Below are positions 12,332 through 20,287 of a stretch of DNA of 64,000 nucleotides, one piece after another. The position numbers and the translations under genes are program-made. Origin of the DNA: CAYUMU01 sp964445985 (GTDB lineage: Bacteria > Planctomycetota > Planctomycetia > Pirellulales > S012-138); assembly GCA_964445985.1 (NCBI GenBank), contig CAYUMU010000011.1, forward strand, positions 1 to 64,000, read 5' to 3'. The notes beneath the pieces are model-generated. The model had not been told where the DNA came from, ran no database searches, and worked only from the letters and a program-made list of their open reading frames with translations. Numbering within the stretch: position 1 is the stretch's first letter; the number at the start of each line of letters is the position of its first letter.

Positions 12332-12352
12332 TTCTGGCGGAGACTGCGCTGC

Positions 12353-13345
12353 TTACTTGCGGCGGCGGTCGCCCAGTTCGGGGTTGACCCAGGCTCGCAG
12401 GGGTTTGCCTTGCAGGCCGGCAATCAGGTTGTCGGCCGCGATCTCGGCCATGCCGCCGCGGCTGGAAACCGTGGCGCTGGCAATGTGCGGCGCGACCACG
12501 CAGTTGGGCAAGGTCAGCAGCGGGTTGTCGGGAGCGGGCGGCTCGGGATCGGTGACATCGAGCCCCGCAGCAAAAATCGTTCCGGCCTTGAGGGCGGCAA
12601 CCAGGTCGGGCTCCACCACCAAGGGGCCGCGCGCCGTGTTGATCAGCACCGCCGTGGGCTTCATTTTTTGGAAGGTGGCGGCGTTGAACAGGCCGCGGGT
12701 GGAATCATCGAGATTGGCGTGCAGCGAGATGTAATCGGACTGGGCCAGGAGGGTTTCCAGATCGACCTTCTTGGCCCCGAAGTCCTTTTCGGCCTGGGTG
12801 TTGTTGCGGACGTCGTGGTAGATCACGTTCATATCCCAGCCGCCGTGGCAGCGTTTGGCCACCGCGCAGCCAATCCGGCCCAGGCCCACGATGCCGATGG
12901 TCTTGCCCACCAGGTCTTGGCCGATGTAGCCCAGCGGTTCCCAGGTTTTCCATTTGCCTGCGAGCGTGTCGCGATTGGACTCCACCAGGCGGCGGCCGGC
13001 GGCCAGCATCAGCGTCAGGGCCATGTCGGCGGTGGCGTCGGTCAGCACGTCGGGCGTATTGCCCACGGCGATGCCGCGCTCGGTGGCGGCGGCGATGTCG
13101 ATGTTATTGAAGCCCACCGCGTAGTTGCTCACCACCTTGAGCTGGGGGGCGGCATCCATCAACTCGCCATCCACCTTTTCGGTAAGCAGCGACAGCAGGC
13201 CGTCGCAGTTGGCCACCTTTTGCAGCAGCACGTCGCGCGAAGGGGGCAGCGGCTCGCTCCAAACTTCGGCATCGCAAAAGCTTTGCACCTTCTCTAAACC
13301 GTTGGCGGGAATCTGGCGGGTGATAAAAACCTTAGGTTTGGGCAT
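12353..13345 (-). CDS. D-2-hydroxyacid dehydrogenase (glyoxylate/hydroxypyruvate reductase type)
   Basis: Taken from ATG 13345 (MPKPKVFITRQIPANGL), this is a 330-residue NAD(P)-dependent D-isomer 2-hydroxyacid dehydrogenase. It has the nucleotide-binding motif GIVGLGRIGCAVAKR, the catalytic arginine in LINTARGPLVVEPDL, the acidic residue in DVTDPEPP and the catalytic histidine in VAPHIASAT. The sequence resembles glycerate dehydrogenase/GhrB proteins, which reduce glyoxylate or hydroxypyruvate. An in-frame ATG at 13411 would add 22 residues that do not look like the family, so I prefer the shorter form. It is monocistronic as far as the sequence shows. Confidence 0.9.
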   Translation of the reverse strand: MPKPKVFITRQIPANGLEKVQSFCDAEVWSEPLPPSRDVLLQKVANCDGLLSLLTEKVDGELMDAAPQLKVVSNYAVGFNNIDIAAATERGIAVGNTPDVLTDATADMALTLMLAAGRRLVESNRDTLAGKWKTWEPLGYIGQDLVGKTIGIVGLGRIGCAVAKRCHGGWDMNVIYHDVRNNTQAEKDFGAKKVDLETLLAQSDYISLHANLDDSTRGLFNAATFQKMKPTAVLINTARGPLVVEPDLVAALKAGTIFAAGLDVTDPEPPAPDNPLLTLPNCVVAPHIASATVSSRGGMAEIAADNLIAGLQGKPLRAWVNPELGDRRRK

Positions 13346-13712
13346 GGCAGACGTTCTTTGGATCGAAGTCGAGGGACAACCATTCTCAATTTTAGAAATA
13401 GGTTGAGTCAAATTTTATGTCAATCGGCGGTCGGAGAATAGATGCGTAGGGTGGGGCAGGATTGGCACCGCCTGGAACGCCGTTGAGTGAGGGGGTCGTG
13501 AGTGCCAAGATATCCCCGCGGGCTGTTTCGCAAAGCGAAAGTAAATAGTCCGTGAAGGGCCGCGTTGTAGGGTACAGACGCGCCGGTCGGCAGTCTGACG
13601 GTGCCGGTATTTACAATATTGCTCGACTGCACCTGATAATTGTCTACAACGCCCGAGATCCGAACGGCAAATGCCTTGCCACTTTCGTTCATCATGAAGT
13701 GGTCGGCACTAA
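13346..13712. other. Intergenic region, no gene supported
   Basis: These 367 bases lie between the end of the FGE-domain gene and the dehydrogenase, both leftward. An open frame (13420-13875, minus) crosses it but overlaps the FGE gene end in another frame and has no recognisable content. The right side presumably holds the dehydrogenase promoter. Confidence 0.45.
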
Positions 13713-15371
13713 TTACCGTGGGATGCCAGATACTCCGGGAATCTTGTCCTGCTCTCCCTCCAGAGGCTGAGAGGCGACTTCGCAAACCACGCGGAAGCCG
13801 CTCGTGCCGTTCCGGAAAGACGGGGGATTGTGATGGCGATGAGCCGAGCGGCAGCCTCGCGCGACATAATCCCACGCCCCCCCGCGGGTAACGCGAGTTG
13901 CTCCCGCAACAGGTCCTAGCGGATCCTTGGCAGGCAAGGCGACATAGTAATCTTTGTCAAACCAGTCCGCGCACCATTCCCAGGCGTTGCCGTGCATGTC
14001 GTGCAGCCCGAATGCATTGGGAGCGTACGATCCCACGCGCGCAGGGCGCTTGAGATTGGCGCCTGCCGCTGTGGTGCCGTAGGGACTTTGGCCATTGCAG
14101 TTGGCTTGGCTTCCGTTAAGGTTTTCGCCGAACGAAAAGGGCGATGAGGTTCCCGCCCTGCAGGCATACTCCCATTCCGCTTCGGTGGGAAGACGATAAG
14201 CTTTGCCTTCCAACTGGCTGAGTTTTTGGCAAAATGCCACAGCGTCGTCCCAGGAAAGATTCTCCGCGGGGAATCGTGAAGTATCCATTCCGGCAACGTG
14301 AGTTCGGCCGACGCCAGCTTGCGAGAATACGCTGGGATTGCTTTCCATCACCTGCGTGTATTCTTCTTGGGTGACCTCGTATGTGCCCAAGAAGAATGGC
14401 TGTGCGATCGTCACCGGATGCTGCAGTTCGGAAGCCTGCCGTTCGAGTTCCTTGCCGGGAGAGCCCATCTGGAAGTCGCCGGGGGGAATAAGGGTTAGCG
14501 ACATCCCAACACTATTCTTTTCCACCACTTGCCGCCCCAGTTGACGCGCCCAGTTCTGTTGAGAAATCTGGACTGCGGGTTGTTCTGAGGTCGAGTCAGT
14601 ATTTGTTGGTACAGATGCATTCGGCACTGCGGCGACGGGGACGAGGGTCACTCGAAAGCCCAGGTTAAAGTTCCGAAGTTCCGGCGCGTTGGTGTTGCGG
14701 TTCGCTGACCGACAGTAGGTAGTCGCGGTGCTCAAACTGCCGCCACGGATCGCGCGGCGAGAGCCGGACGCAAACCCAATGGGATCGGTTCCGCCCGGCA
14801 GTTTGTCTGCGTACCGATCCCGGCACCACTCCCAAACATTGCCATTGATGTCGTACAGACCCCACGGATTGGCGAGTTTCTGCCCTACCTCATGCGCGTA
14901 TGTCTCCCCAACATTGATAGCATTCTGGTCGTACCAGGCATGCTGGGAGAGCGCCGTTACGTCGTTGCCAAAGTGATACCGCGTGGTCGTGCCGGCCCGA
15001 CAAGCGTATTCCCATTGGGCTTCTGTCGGCAGCGCGTATTGCCAATCCGTCGGCAACCGTCCCGCTGCGCCTTCACTTTCGGAGAGCTTCTGGCAATATG
15101 CCGCGGCGTCGTTCCAACTTATATAGCTGGCCGAGTAATTGGCGCCTTCTTTCACGTTAGGGTGCCCCTTCCAAGGCGTCGTACGCATCACGGTTTGCCA
15201 TTGGCCCTGTGTGACTTCCGTTTGGCCCAGCCAGAAACCGTGGGTAAGCGTGACCGAAACCTGGTCTTCCTTCCCGCCGCTTGCCCTGCCTGGCTCATTC
15301 GGCGGGCTGCCCATGGTGAATGTTCCCGGGGGCACCAGACGAATTTCATTTTCAAACCGTTTTCGTCCCAC
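13713..15371 (-). CDS. FGE-sulfatase (SUMF1) domains 3 and 4: distal part of a frameshifted gene
   Basis: This open frame encodes two FGE-sulfatase domains, at about 15340-14640 and 14530-13740. Each has the family hallmarks: GTFTMGSPPNEPG-like start, TEVTQGQWQ, LPTEAQWEYACRAGT, NPWGLYDINGNVWEW and a GFRV end. The apparent ATG at 15371 is an out-of-frame reading of the conserved ENGLKMKFVW region and has no ribosome site, so the frame is the continuation of 15188-17755. The shift is a missing base in a G-run at 15328-15332 (five G where the equivalent site near 16980 has six). In both domains the first of the two FGE catalytic cysteines is replaced (Thr, Tyr), so ligand binding or scaffolding is more likely than sulfatase activation. 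Confidence 0.75.
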   Translation of the reverse strand: MGRKRFENEIRLVPPGTFTMGSPPNEPGRASGGKEDQVSVTLTHGFWLGQTEVTQGQWQTVMRTTPWKGHPNVKEGANYSASYISWNDAAAYCQKLSESEGAAGRLPTDWQYALPTEAQWEYACRAGTTTRYHFGNDVTALSQHAWYDQNAINVGETYAHEVGQKLANPWGLYDINGNVWEWCRDRYADKLPGGTDPIGFASGSRRAIRGGSLSTATTYCRSANRNTNAPELRNFNLGFRVTLVPVAAVPNASVPTNTDSTSEQPAVQISQQNWARQLGRQVVEKNSVGMSLTLIPPGDFQMGSPGKELERQASELQHPVTIAQPFFLGTYEVTQEEYTQVMESNPSVFSQAGVGRTHVAGMDTSRFPAENLSWDDAVAFCQKLSQLEGKAYRLPTEAEWEYACRAGTSSPFSFGENLNGSQANCNGQSPYGTTAAGANLKRPARVGSYAPNAFGLHDMHGNAWEWCADWFDKDYYVALPAKDPLGPVAGATRVTRGGAWDYVARGCRSAHRHHNPPSFRNGTSGFRVVCEVASQPLEGEQDKIPGVSGIPR

Positions 15372-17755
15372 GTTTCGCCGGCGCGGCTGCCCGCGAAAAC
15401 TAGCGGCTTCGCAGCATCAATGTTCGCCGGCTCGCGATCAAGCTGCGCGGTGTGGTTTGCCGCGACCGGCACGAGGGCAACCCGAAACCCAATGAAGTAG
15501 TGCCGATTGCTCGGTAAGTTCCAGGCGCGCGCCGCCGACCTGCAGCCTGCAGCCGCGTAGTCCCAACTGCCGCCACGGATTATGCGGTTCGAGCCCGCGG
15601 TTGGCCCCGTAGGATCGGTTTCGCCCGGCAGTTTGGGCGCGTACCAATCCCGACACCACTCCCAGACATTGCCGTGCATGTCGTGCAGGCCCCAGGGATT
15701 GGCGAGTTTCAAGCCCACCTCGCGCGCGTATGGCTCGCCAGCATTAGCATTTCCGCCGTACCAGGCATACTGGGACAGCGGCGATACGATGTTCCCAAAA
15801 TGAAACCACGTGGTTGTGCCGGCCCGACAGGCGTATTCCCACTGCGCTTCGGTGGGCAGCGCGTACTGCCAATCGGGCGACAACCGGCCCGCGGCGAGCT
15901 CACTTTCGGTGAGCTTCTTGCAATATGCCGCAGCGTCGTTCCAAGTTACATAACTGGCCGCATAATTGTTGCCTTCTTTCACGTTACGCTGCCGCTTCCA
16001 AGGCGTCGTGTCCATCACAGCTTGCCACTGGCCTTGCGTGACTTGCATTTGGCCCAACCAGAAACCACTGGTTAGGGTGACGGAAACCTGATCCTCGAAG
16101 CGGCCTCGGCCCGGTTCGTCCGCAGGGCTGCCCATGGTGAATGTTCCCGGCGGGCACCAGACGAATTTCATTTTCAAACCGTTTTCGTCCCACGTTTCGC
16201 CGGCGCGGCTGCCCGCGAAAACTAGCGGCTTCGCAGCATCAATGTTCGCCGGCTCGCGATCAAGCTGCGCGGTGTGGTTTGCCGCGACCGGCACGAGGGC
16301 AACCCGAAACCCAAGGTAGAATTGCTGGTAGTCTGGCTCGTATGCGTTGCGAAGAGCCGACCGGCAGTCCTCTGTCGTGCTGCCCCAACTGCCGCCACGG
16401 GTCGCGCGGCGAGAGCCGGACGCAGACCCCGTAGGATCGGTTCCGCCCGGCAGTTTGTCCGTGAACCAATCTTGGCACCACTCCCAAACATTGCCATTGA
16501 TGTCGTACAGACCCCACGGATTGGCGAGTTTCTGCCCCACCTCATGCGCGTATGTCTTCCCCAGATTGTTAGCATTCTGATTGTACCAGGCATGCTGGGT
16601 TAGCGCCGTTACGTCGTTGCCAAAGTGATACCGCGTGGTCGTGCCGGCCCGGCAGGCGTATTCCCACTGCGCTTCGGTTGGCAGCGTGTATTCCCAATCG
16701 ACCGGCAAACTGCCGGCAACGCGTTCGCTCTCGGAGAGCTTCTGGCAATATGCCGCGGCGTCGTTCCAACTTACATAGCTGGCCGAGTAATTGGCGCCTT
16801 CTTTCACGTTACGCTGTCCCTTCCAGGGCGTCGTACCCATCACAGCTTGCCATTGGCCCTGTGTGACTTCCGTTTGGCCCAGCCAGAAACCGTGGGTAAG
16901 CGTGACCGAAACCTGGTCTTCCTTCCCGCCGCTTGCCCTGCCTGGCTCATTCGGCGGGCTGCCCATGGTGAATGTTCCCGGGGGGCACCAGACGAATTTC
17001 ATTTTCAAACCGTTGTCGTCCCGCGTTTCGCCAGCGCGGCTGCCTGTCAGCAACGATGGAGCTAGGGCGGGATCCACACTCGGCACTGCGGGAGGGCTCG
17101 GCGCCGGTTCGATGGGCCTTACCGGTGGAGGGGTGGAGGGGTTCGATGGATTATTTCTTGGTATTGAGGGGGGCGAATTACGCGGGATAGTCGCTCTGCG
17201 GAGTGGAGTGGTAGGTCTCCGGGGCGGGGAGGGCGAAACGGCCGGTGCGGCCACCTCCTGTTGCTGCTCCGGCGGCCGGCCCATCAGGCCGAGAAAATCG
17301 TACTGCGGCCCCAGATAGCAAAGGACGAGGTAGCCTGCCGTCAGGCCCAACAGCGGCGCCACGATGTGCATCGCCATGGACAGCGCCGACTGCTTCTTTT
17401 TGCGGCGTTTGCGTTTGGAAGCGACCTGCGGTTGCGGGGGTGCGTACTCCGAGAGCGGCGGTGGCGGCGTCCCTTGCCACTCAAGAGGGCCTGCAGGAGC
17501 CGCAACCGGCGGCGGGACGTATTGGTTGTATTGGTTCGGACCAGGAAAGTGTTCTGGGGGGGGGGCGCCGGGAATGGGCCACGTGGTCCCGCGTACGTCT
17601 GCAACGGTGACGGACTGCCGGGTGACGGATTGACAGGCAACGAACCGACGCGCGCCGGTGGCGACTGAGAAAAAGCCGCCGGCTGTAGAACTGGCCGGGA
17701 GGCCCTGAGTTCCGCGTCGTACGCGGCTTTGTGATTCTCGTCGAGCAATGTCCAC
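15188..17755 (-). CDS. Transmembrane plus FGE-sulfatase domains 1 and 2: middle part of the frameshifted gene
   Basis: The meaningful part runs from about 17560 to 15332. It holds a Pro-rich linker, a basic stop-transfer stretch (KRKRRKKK) and one transmembrane helix (about 17385-17310). A Pro/Thr-rich stalk follows, then two FGE-sulfatase domains (about 17060-16275 and 16230-15465). The first about 65 codons of the open frame, and the last about 45 after the G-run at 15328, are out-of-frame nonsense. Each domain keeps the second active-site cysteine (EDCRSA, AGCRSA) but lacks the first (Ser, Tyr). The helix position predicts a cytoplasmic N-terminus and periplasmic or lumenal FGE domains. 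The same spacer sequence joins domains 1-2 and 2-3. Confidence 0.75.
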   Translation of the reverse strand: MDIARRESQSRVRRGTQGLPASSTAGGFFSVATGARRFVACQSVTRQSVTVADVRGTTWPIPGAPPPEHFPGPNQYNQYVPPPVAAPAGPLEWQGTPPPPLSEYAPPQPQVASKRKRRKKKQSALSMAMHIVAPLLGLTAGYLVLCYLGPQYDFLGLMGRPPEQQQEVAAPAVSPSPPRRPTTPLRRATIPRNSPPSIPRNNPSNPSTPPPVRPIEPAPSPPAVPSVDPALAPSLLTGSRAGETRDDNGLKMKFVWCPPGTFTMGSPPNEPGRASGGKEDQVSVTLTHGFWLGQTEVTQGQWQAVMGTTPWKGQRNVKEGANYSASYVSWNDAAAYCQKLSESERVAGSLPVDWEYTLPTEAQWEYACRAGTTTRYHFGNDVTALTQHAWYNQNANNLGKTYAHEVGQKLANPWGLYDINGNVWEWCQDWFTDKLPGGTDPTGSASGSRRATRGGSWGSTTEDCRSALRNAYEPDYQQFYLGFRVALVPVAANHTAQLDREPANIDAAKPLVFAGSRAGETWDENGLKMKFVWCPPGTFTMGSPADEPGRGRFEDQVSVTLTSGFWLGQMQVTQGQWQAVMDTTPWKRQRNVKEGNNYAASYVTWNDAAAYCKKLTESELAAGRLSPDWQYALPTEAQWEYACRAGTTTWFHFGNIVSPLSQYAWYGGNANAGEPYAREVGLKLANPWGLHDMHGNVWEWCRDWYAPKLPGETDPTGPTAGSNRIIRGGSWDYAAAGCRSAARAWNLPSNRHYFIGFRVALVPVAANHTAQLDREPANIDAAKPLVFAGSRAGETWDENGLKMKFVWCPREHSPWAARRMSQAGQAAGRKTRFRSRLPTVSGWAKRKSHRANGKP

Positions 17756-17973
17756 TTAACCCGCGACAGTTCGTTGAGAACCTGCTGGGACAGCTCCGCG
17801 TGTTCCCCTAGTGCGTACCGCCGCACATGGGCGATCTGCCGTTCCGCGGCATCGGTAATGACCTCGGGATCGGGTTCGAACTCTTCGAGACCTAGCAACC
17901 GATAGTGGTTGGGAGGCTGATGCTTGGGGGCAATGCCCAGCCAGCGGTGGTATGGATCGAAATCTTGGTTCAT
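17341..17973 (-). CDS. J-like domain: N-terminal part of the frameshifted FGE gene
   Basis: The reading starts MNQDFDPYHRWLGIAP and contains NHYRLLGLEEFEPDPEVI plus helices ending in ENHKAAYDAELRA. This is the YHRWLGI/J-like module I recall at the N-termini of planctomycete kinases and membrane proteins. The region looks like a J domain but has no HPD tripeptide, so classical Hsp70 stimulation is doubtful. After about 140 codons the frame meets ten consecutive C (coding strand). Beyond that, sense continues in the frame of 15188-17755, so this is the front of one gene of roughly 1,420 codons. Its ATG overlaps the Hsp70 stop (ATGA). Confidence 0.75.
   Translation of the reverse strand: MNQDFDPYHRWLGIAPKHQPPNHYRLLGLEEFEPDPEVITDAAERQIAHVRRYALGEHAELSQQVLNELSRVKWTLLDENHKAAYDAELRASRPVLQPAAFSQSPPARVGSLPVNPSPGSPSPLQTYAGPRGPFPAPPPQNTFLVRTNTTNTSRRRLRLLQALLSGKGRRHRRSRSTHPRNRRSLPNANAAKRSSRRCPWRCTSWRRCWA
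17556..17565 (-). other. Ten-base homopolymer at a frame switch
   Basis: Ten G on the plus strand (ten C in the coding strand) lie exactly where the J-like frame must change into the transmembrane/FGE frame. Eight or eleven C would restore one reading frame. Tracts of this length mutate by slippage, and they are also hard to sequence. Confidence 0.8.
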
Positions 17974-19940
17974 AGACCAGTGCCCTCTAAATTCTGAGTT
18001 TCGGCAATGGCGGATTCAACTCCAGGAGGGTGAAACCGAGCGGCGAGACACTCGCGACCCAGAACCACCAGCGAAGCATCAGCCTGTTCTCGCGCGTTGT
18101 CTATCTCCCGGTGAGCTTTCGCAAGCTCGGCATCGTACCAAAGAGTTTCTGACTTGCTCACGGCCGGTTGGGGATTGCTCTGGATGGCTTTCAGTTTCCC
18201 CAGGGATTCGTGGTACTTTGCCATTGCAAGCTGGGCGGCGTCGCGGCTGGCTCGCAACTTGCGCGGCGGATCGGATTCCGTGGCAGCCATGCCAATCTGC
18301 CGGTACAGTTGGGCCAATTTATGAAGTACCTCTGAGGAATCGATCGGAATCGGCCGCGGGCGGCGGCCAGAGCCAGAAAGTGATTGTGCTCCCTTCAGCT
18401 TCTGCTTCCAACGCTCCAAGTCTTCTAATTCAACCGATGTATCCCGTTGAATCTCTACTGCGGCGGATTGGCGCGAGGCTGGCACGCGGGCCGATACCGA
18501 GATTCGCCCATTGGAGGCATATCGATATTCGACATCCACGCGAGTCCCTTGGGGCAAACCGGCTGGCAGGTTGTGGACAACGCAATGACCGAGCGAGATG
18601 CAGTGCTCGGGACGATGGCTTTCTCCTTCCACCACCGGCACTTTTACGTCCCGCTGGCCCGCCCGCGCCGTTCGGAACGAGCGCACCGCCTGGGCTGGAA
18701 GCGGCGTGTTCTTGGGGATTAGAATGACGTTGGTCTTCTGCTGAGTTTTGGCATGAATTCCCACGACGCCCAGGCTGTGGGAGTTGACGTTCACCAATTC
18801 GCACTTTGGAACGATGGTGCCGGCGTTGCGGTTGGTCAACATACCAGCGTAAATTGCCGCGCCGTGTGCCACGGCTTCGTCGGGCGATAGGGAGCGGTCG
18901 GGCTCTTTGCTGGATGCTGCCCGCAAGGCATCGACGATCATAGGCATTCGGCTGGAGCCACCCACTAGCAGAACCCGGTCGATGTCCGACCATTTCAGCC
19001 CCGCGCTGCGAACCGTTAGATTGGTGGTAGTGATGGTTCGGTCCACCAAGTCGCGAGTCAGGTCCTCGAATGCCTCTCGCGTCAGCTCGATTTTCTCTCG
19101 AATGCCGCCGTGGAAGCAGACCAGCGAAGTCTTTTGCCTTTGCGACAACACATGCTTTGCGTCTTGCGCGTCTAGCCAAAGCTGGGCGGCATCTTGCAGG
19201 TCGCCGCGCGGATCCAGGCCGTGAGCGCGGCGAAAATGCTCCGCCACAAAGTTCACAATTCGGAGATCAAAGTCCTTGCCGCCCAATTGCACATCGCCAT
19301 CGGTACCCAGCGTCCGAAACTTATCCCCGGTAATCTCCAGAATGGTTACATCGAAAGTGCCGCCACCGAGGTCATAAACGAGAACTCGCTCGGGGGATTT
19401 TCCAGTGACCTCCACCCTGCCGTTCGCCACCCCGGTTTCAAAGGCGTAAGCGACTGCCGCTGCCGTTGGTTCGTTGATAATGTCGAGGATGTTCCATCCC
19501 GCCAAGCGGGCAGCTTCTTGCGTCCACCGGCGGCGGTTTTCATCAAAGAAGGCGGGAACCGTGACCACGGCGTCTCGAACCGGCCCCAGCCGGGTTTCCG
19601 CATCTCTCTTTAACTTTTCCAAAACAAAAGCGCTGAGCACCGCCGGCGGAACTTCAATCCCCCGCAATTTTCGACGGAAAGCCGGCTCTCCCATATCTCG
19701 TTTGAAACAATCGGCGAAGGAATCGGGGGCAATCGTGGAGCATTTTAGCGCTTGCTTCCCCACGATAATCTCGCCGTTTTCCACAAGCACCGCGCTCGGC
19801 GTGAGAAGGTCTCCCGCTTCATTGGTGATTGTTCGCGGTTTACCAGTGTCTTCTAGGAATGCGACTGCGGAATAGGTGGTTCCCAAGTCGATGCCCACGG
19901 GACAACGCTGCTGGTTGGCAGAAAAAGTTGAACCGGACAT
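17970..19940 (-). CDS. Hsp70/DnaK-family chaperone, coupled to the J-like/FGE gene
   Basis: This 656-residue protein has a complete actin-fold ATPase: GIDLGTTYS (residues 16-24), INEPTAAA (155-162), DLGGGTFDVTIL (190-201) and LLVGGSSRMP (324-333). A beta-sandwich substrate-binding domain lies near residues 400-500. A shortened, charged helical tail follows that does not match the DnaK lid and has no EEVD-like end. It is a specialised paralogue and unlikely to be the housekeeping dnaK; no dnaJ or grpE is adjacent. Its stop overlaps the ATG of the J-like/FGE gene, so the two products are made together. The inference is that they act in one complex, with Hsp70 meeting the cytoplasmic J-like domain. 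Confidence 0.92.
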   Translation of the reverse strand: MSGSTFSANQQRCPVGIDLGTTYSAVAFLEDTGKPRTITNEAGDLLTPSAVLVENGEIIVGKQALKCSTIAPDSFADCFKRDMGEPAFRRKLRGIEVPPAVLSAFVLEKLKRDAETRLGPVRDAVVTVPAFFDENRRRWTQEAARLAGWNILDIINEPTAAAVAYAFETGVANGRVEVTGKSPERVLVYDLGGGTFDVTILEITGDKFRTLGTDGDVQLGGKDFDLRIVNFVAEHFRRAHGLDPRGDLQDAAQLWLDAQDAKHVLSQRQKTSLVCFHGGIREKIELTREAFEDLTRDLVDRTITTTNLTVRSAGLKWSDIDRVLLVGGSSRMPMIVDALRAASSKEPDRSLSPDEAVAHGAAIYAGMLTNRNAGTIVPKCELVNVNSHSLGVVGIHAKTQQKTNVILIPKNTPLPAQAVRSFRTARAGQRDVKVPVVEGESHRPEHCISLGHCVVHNLPAGLPQGTRVDVEYRYASNGRISVSARVPASRQSAAVEIQRDTSVELEDLERWKQKLKGAQSLSGSGRRPRPIPIDSSEVLHKLAQLYRQIGMAATESDPPRKLRASRDAAQLAMAKYHESLGKLKAIQSNPQPAVSKSETLWYDAELAKAHREIDNAREQADASLVVLGRECLAARFHPPGVESAIAETQNLEGTGL

Positions 19941-20287
19941 TGATGCGGCTTCCCCCCGTGCAATGCAAAAACTACCTTTGCTCCGCGCGGTCGCGCAGAA
20001 CTTCAGATGCGTTGGAGAACCAACTTTCGGCTTCAGAAGTTTGGTCCGAACCGACTACCGACGCGCAACATGCAATGTGCGTGCAAACATTCAAAATCCC
20101 GAATGAATACCCCGCAAGGTGCATGCGCTGCCCCCCATTGTCGGGAAAATCATCTTATCTTGCAATTCACGGCATTGCACCCCCAGGAGCCGCGAAGTCC
20201 CCAAAGCCCAGGGTCCAGAACACCGATGCCAAAGGACTTACGGTGCTGCTAGCGGTGCGATTCCACAACATTGCAATCCTCCGGGTT
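19941..20287. other. Intergenic region upstream of the Hsp70 gene
   Basis: These 347 bases between prs and the Hsp70 gene (both leftward) must hold the Hsp70 operon promoter. I see no CIRCE-type inverted repeat and no hairpin of note. A purine-rich GGGGGGAAG lies about ten bases before the Hsp70 ATG in the coding sense. Confidence 0.5.

Noticed and set aside
13420..13875. Separate minus-strand gene of 151 codons
   Set aside because: Its first part overlaps the FGE gene end in another frame, and the remainder shows no domain, signal or ribosome site.
13713..17973. Diversity-generating retroelement target (FGE/lectin-fold domains in repeats)
   Set aside because: There is no reverse transcriptase and no template/variable repeat pair with adenine-specific differences in the window.
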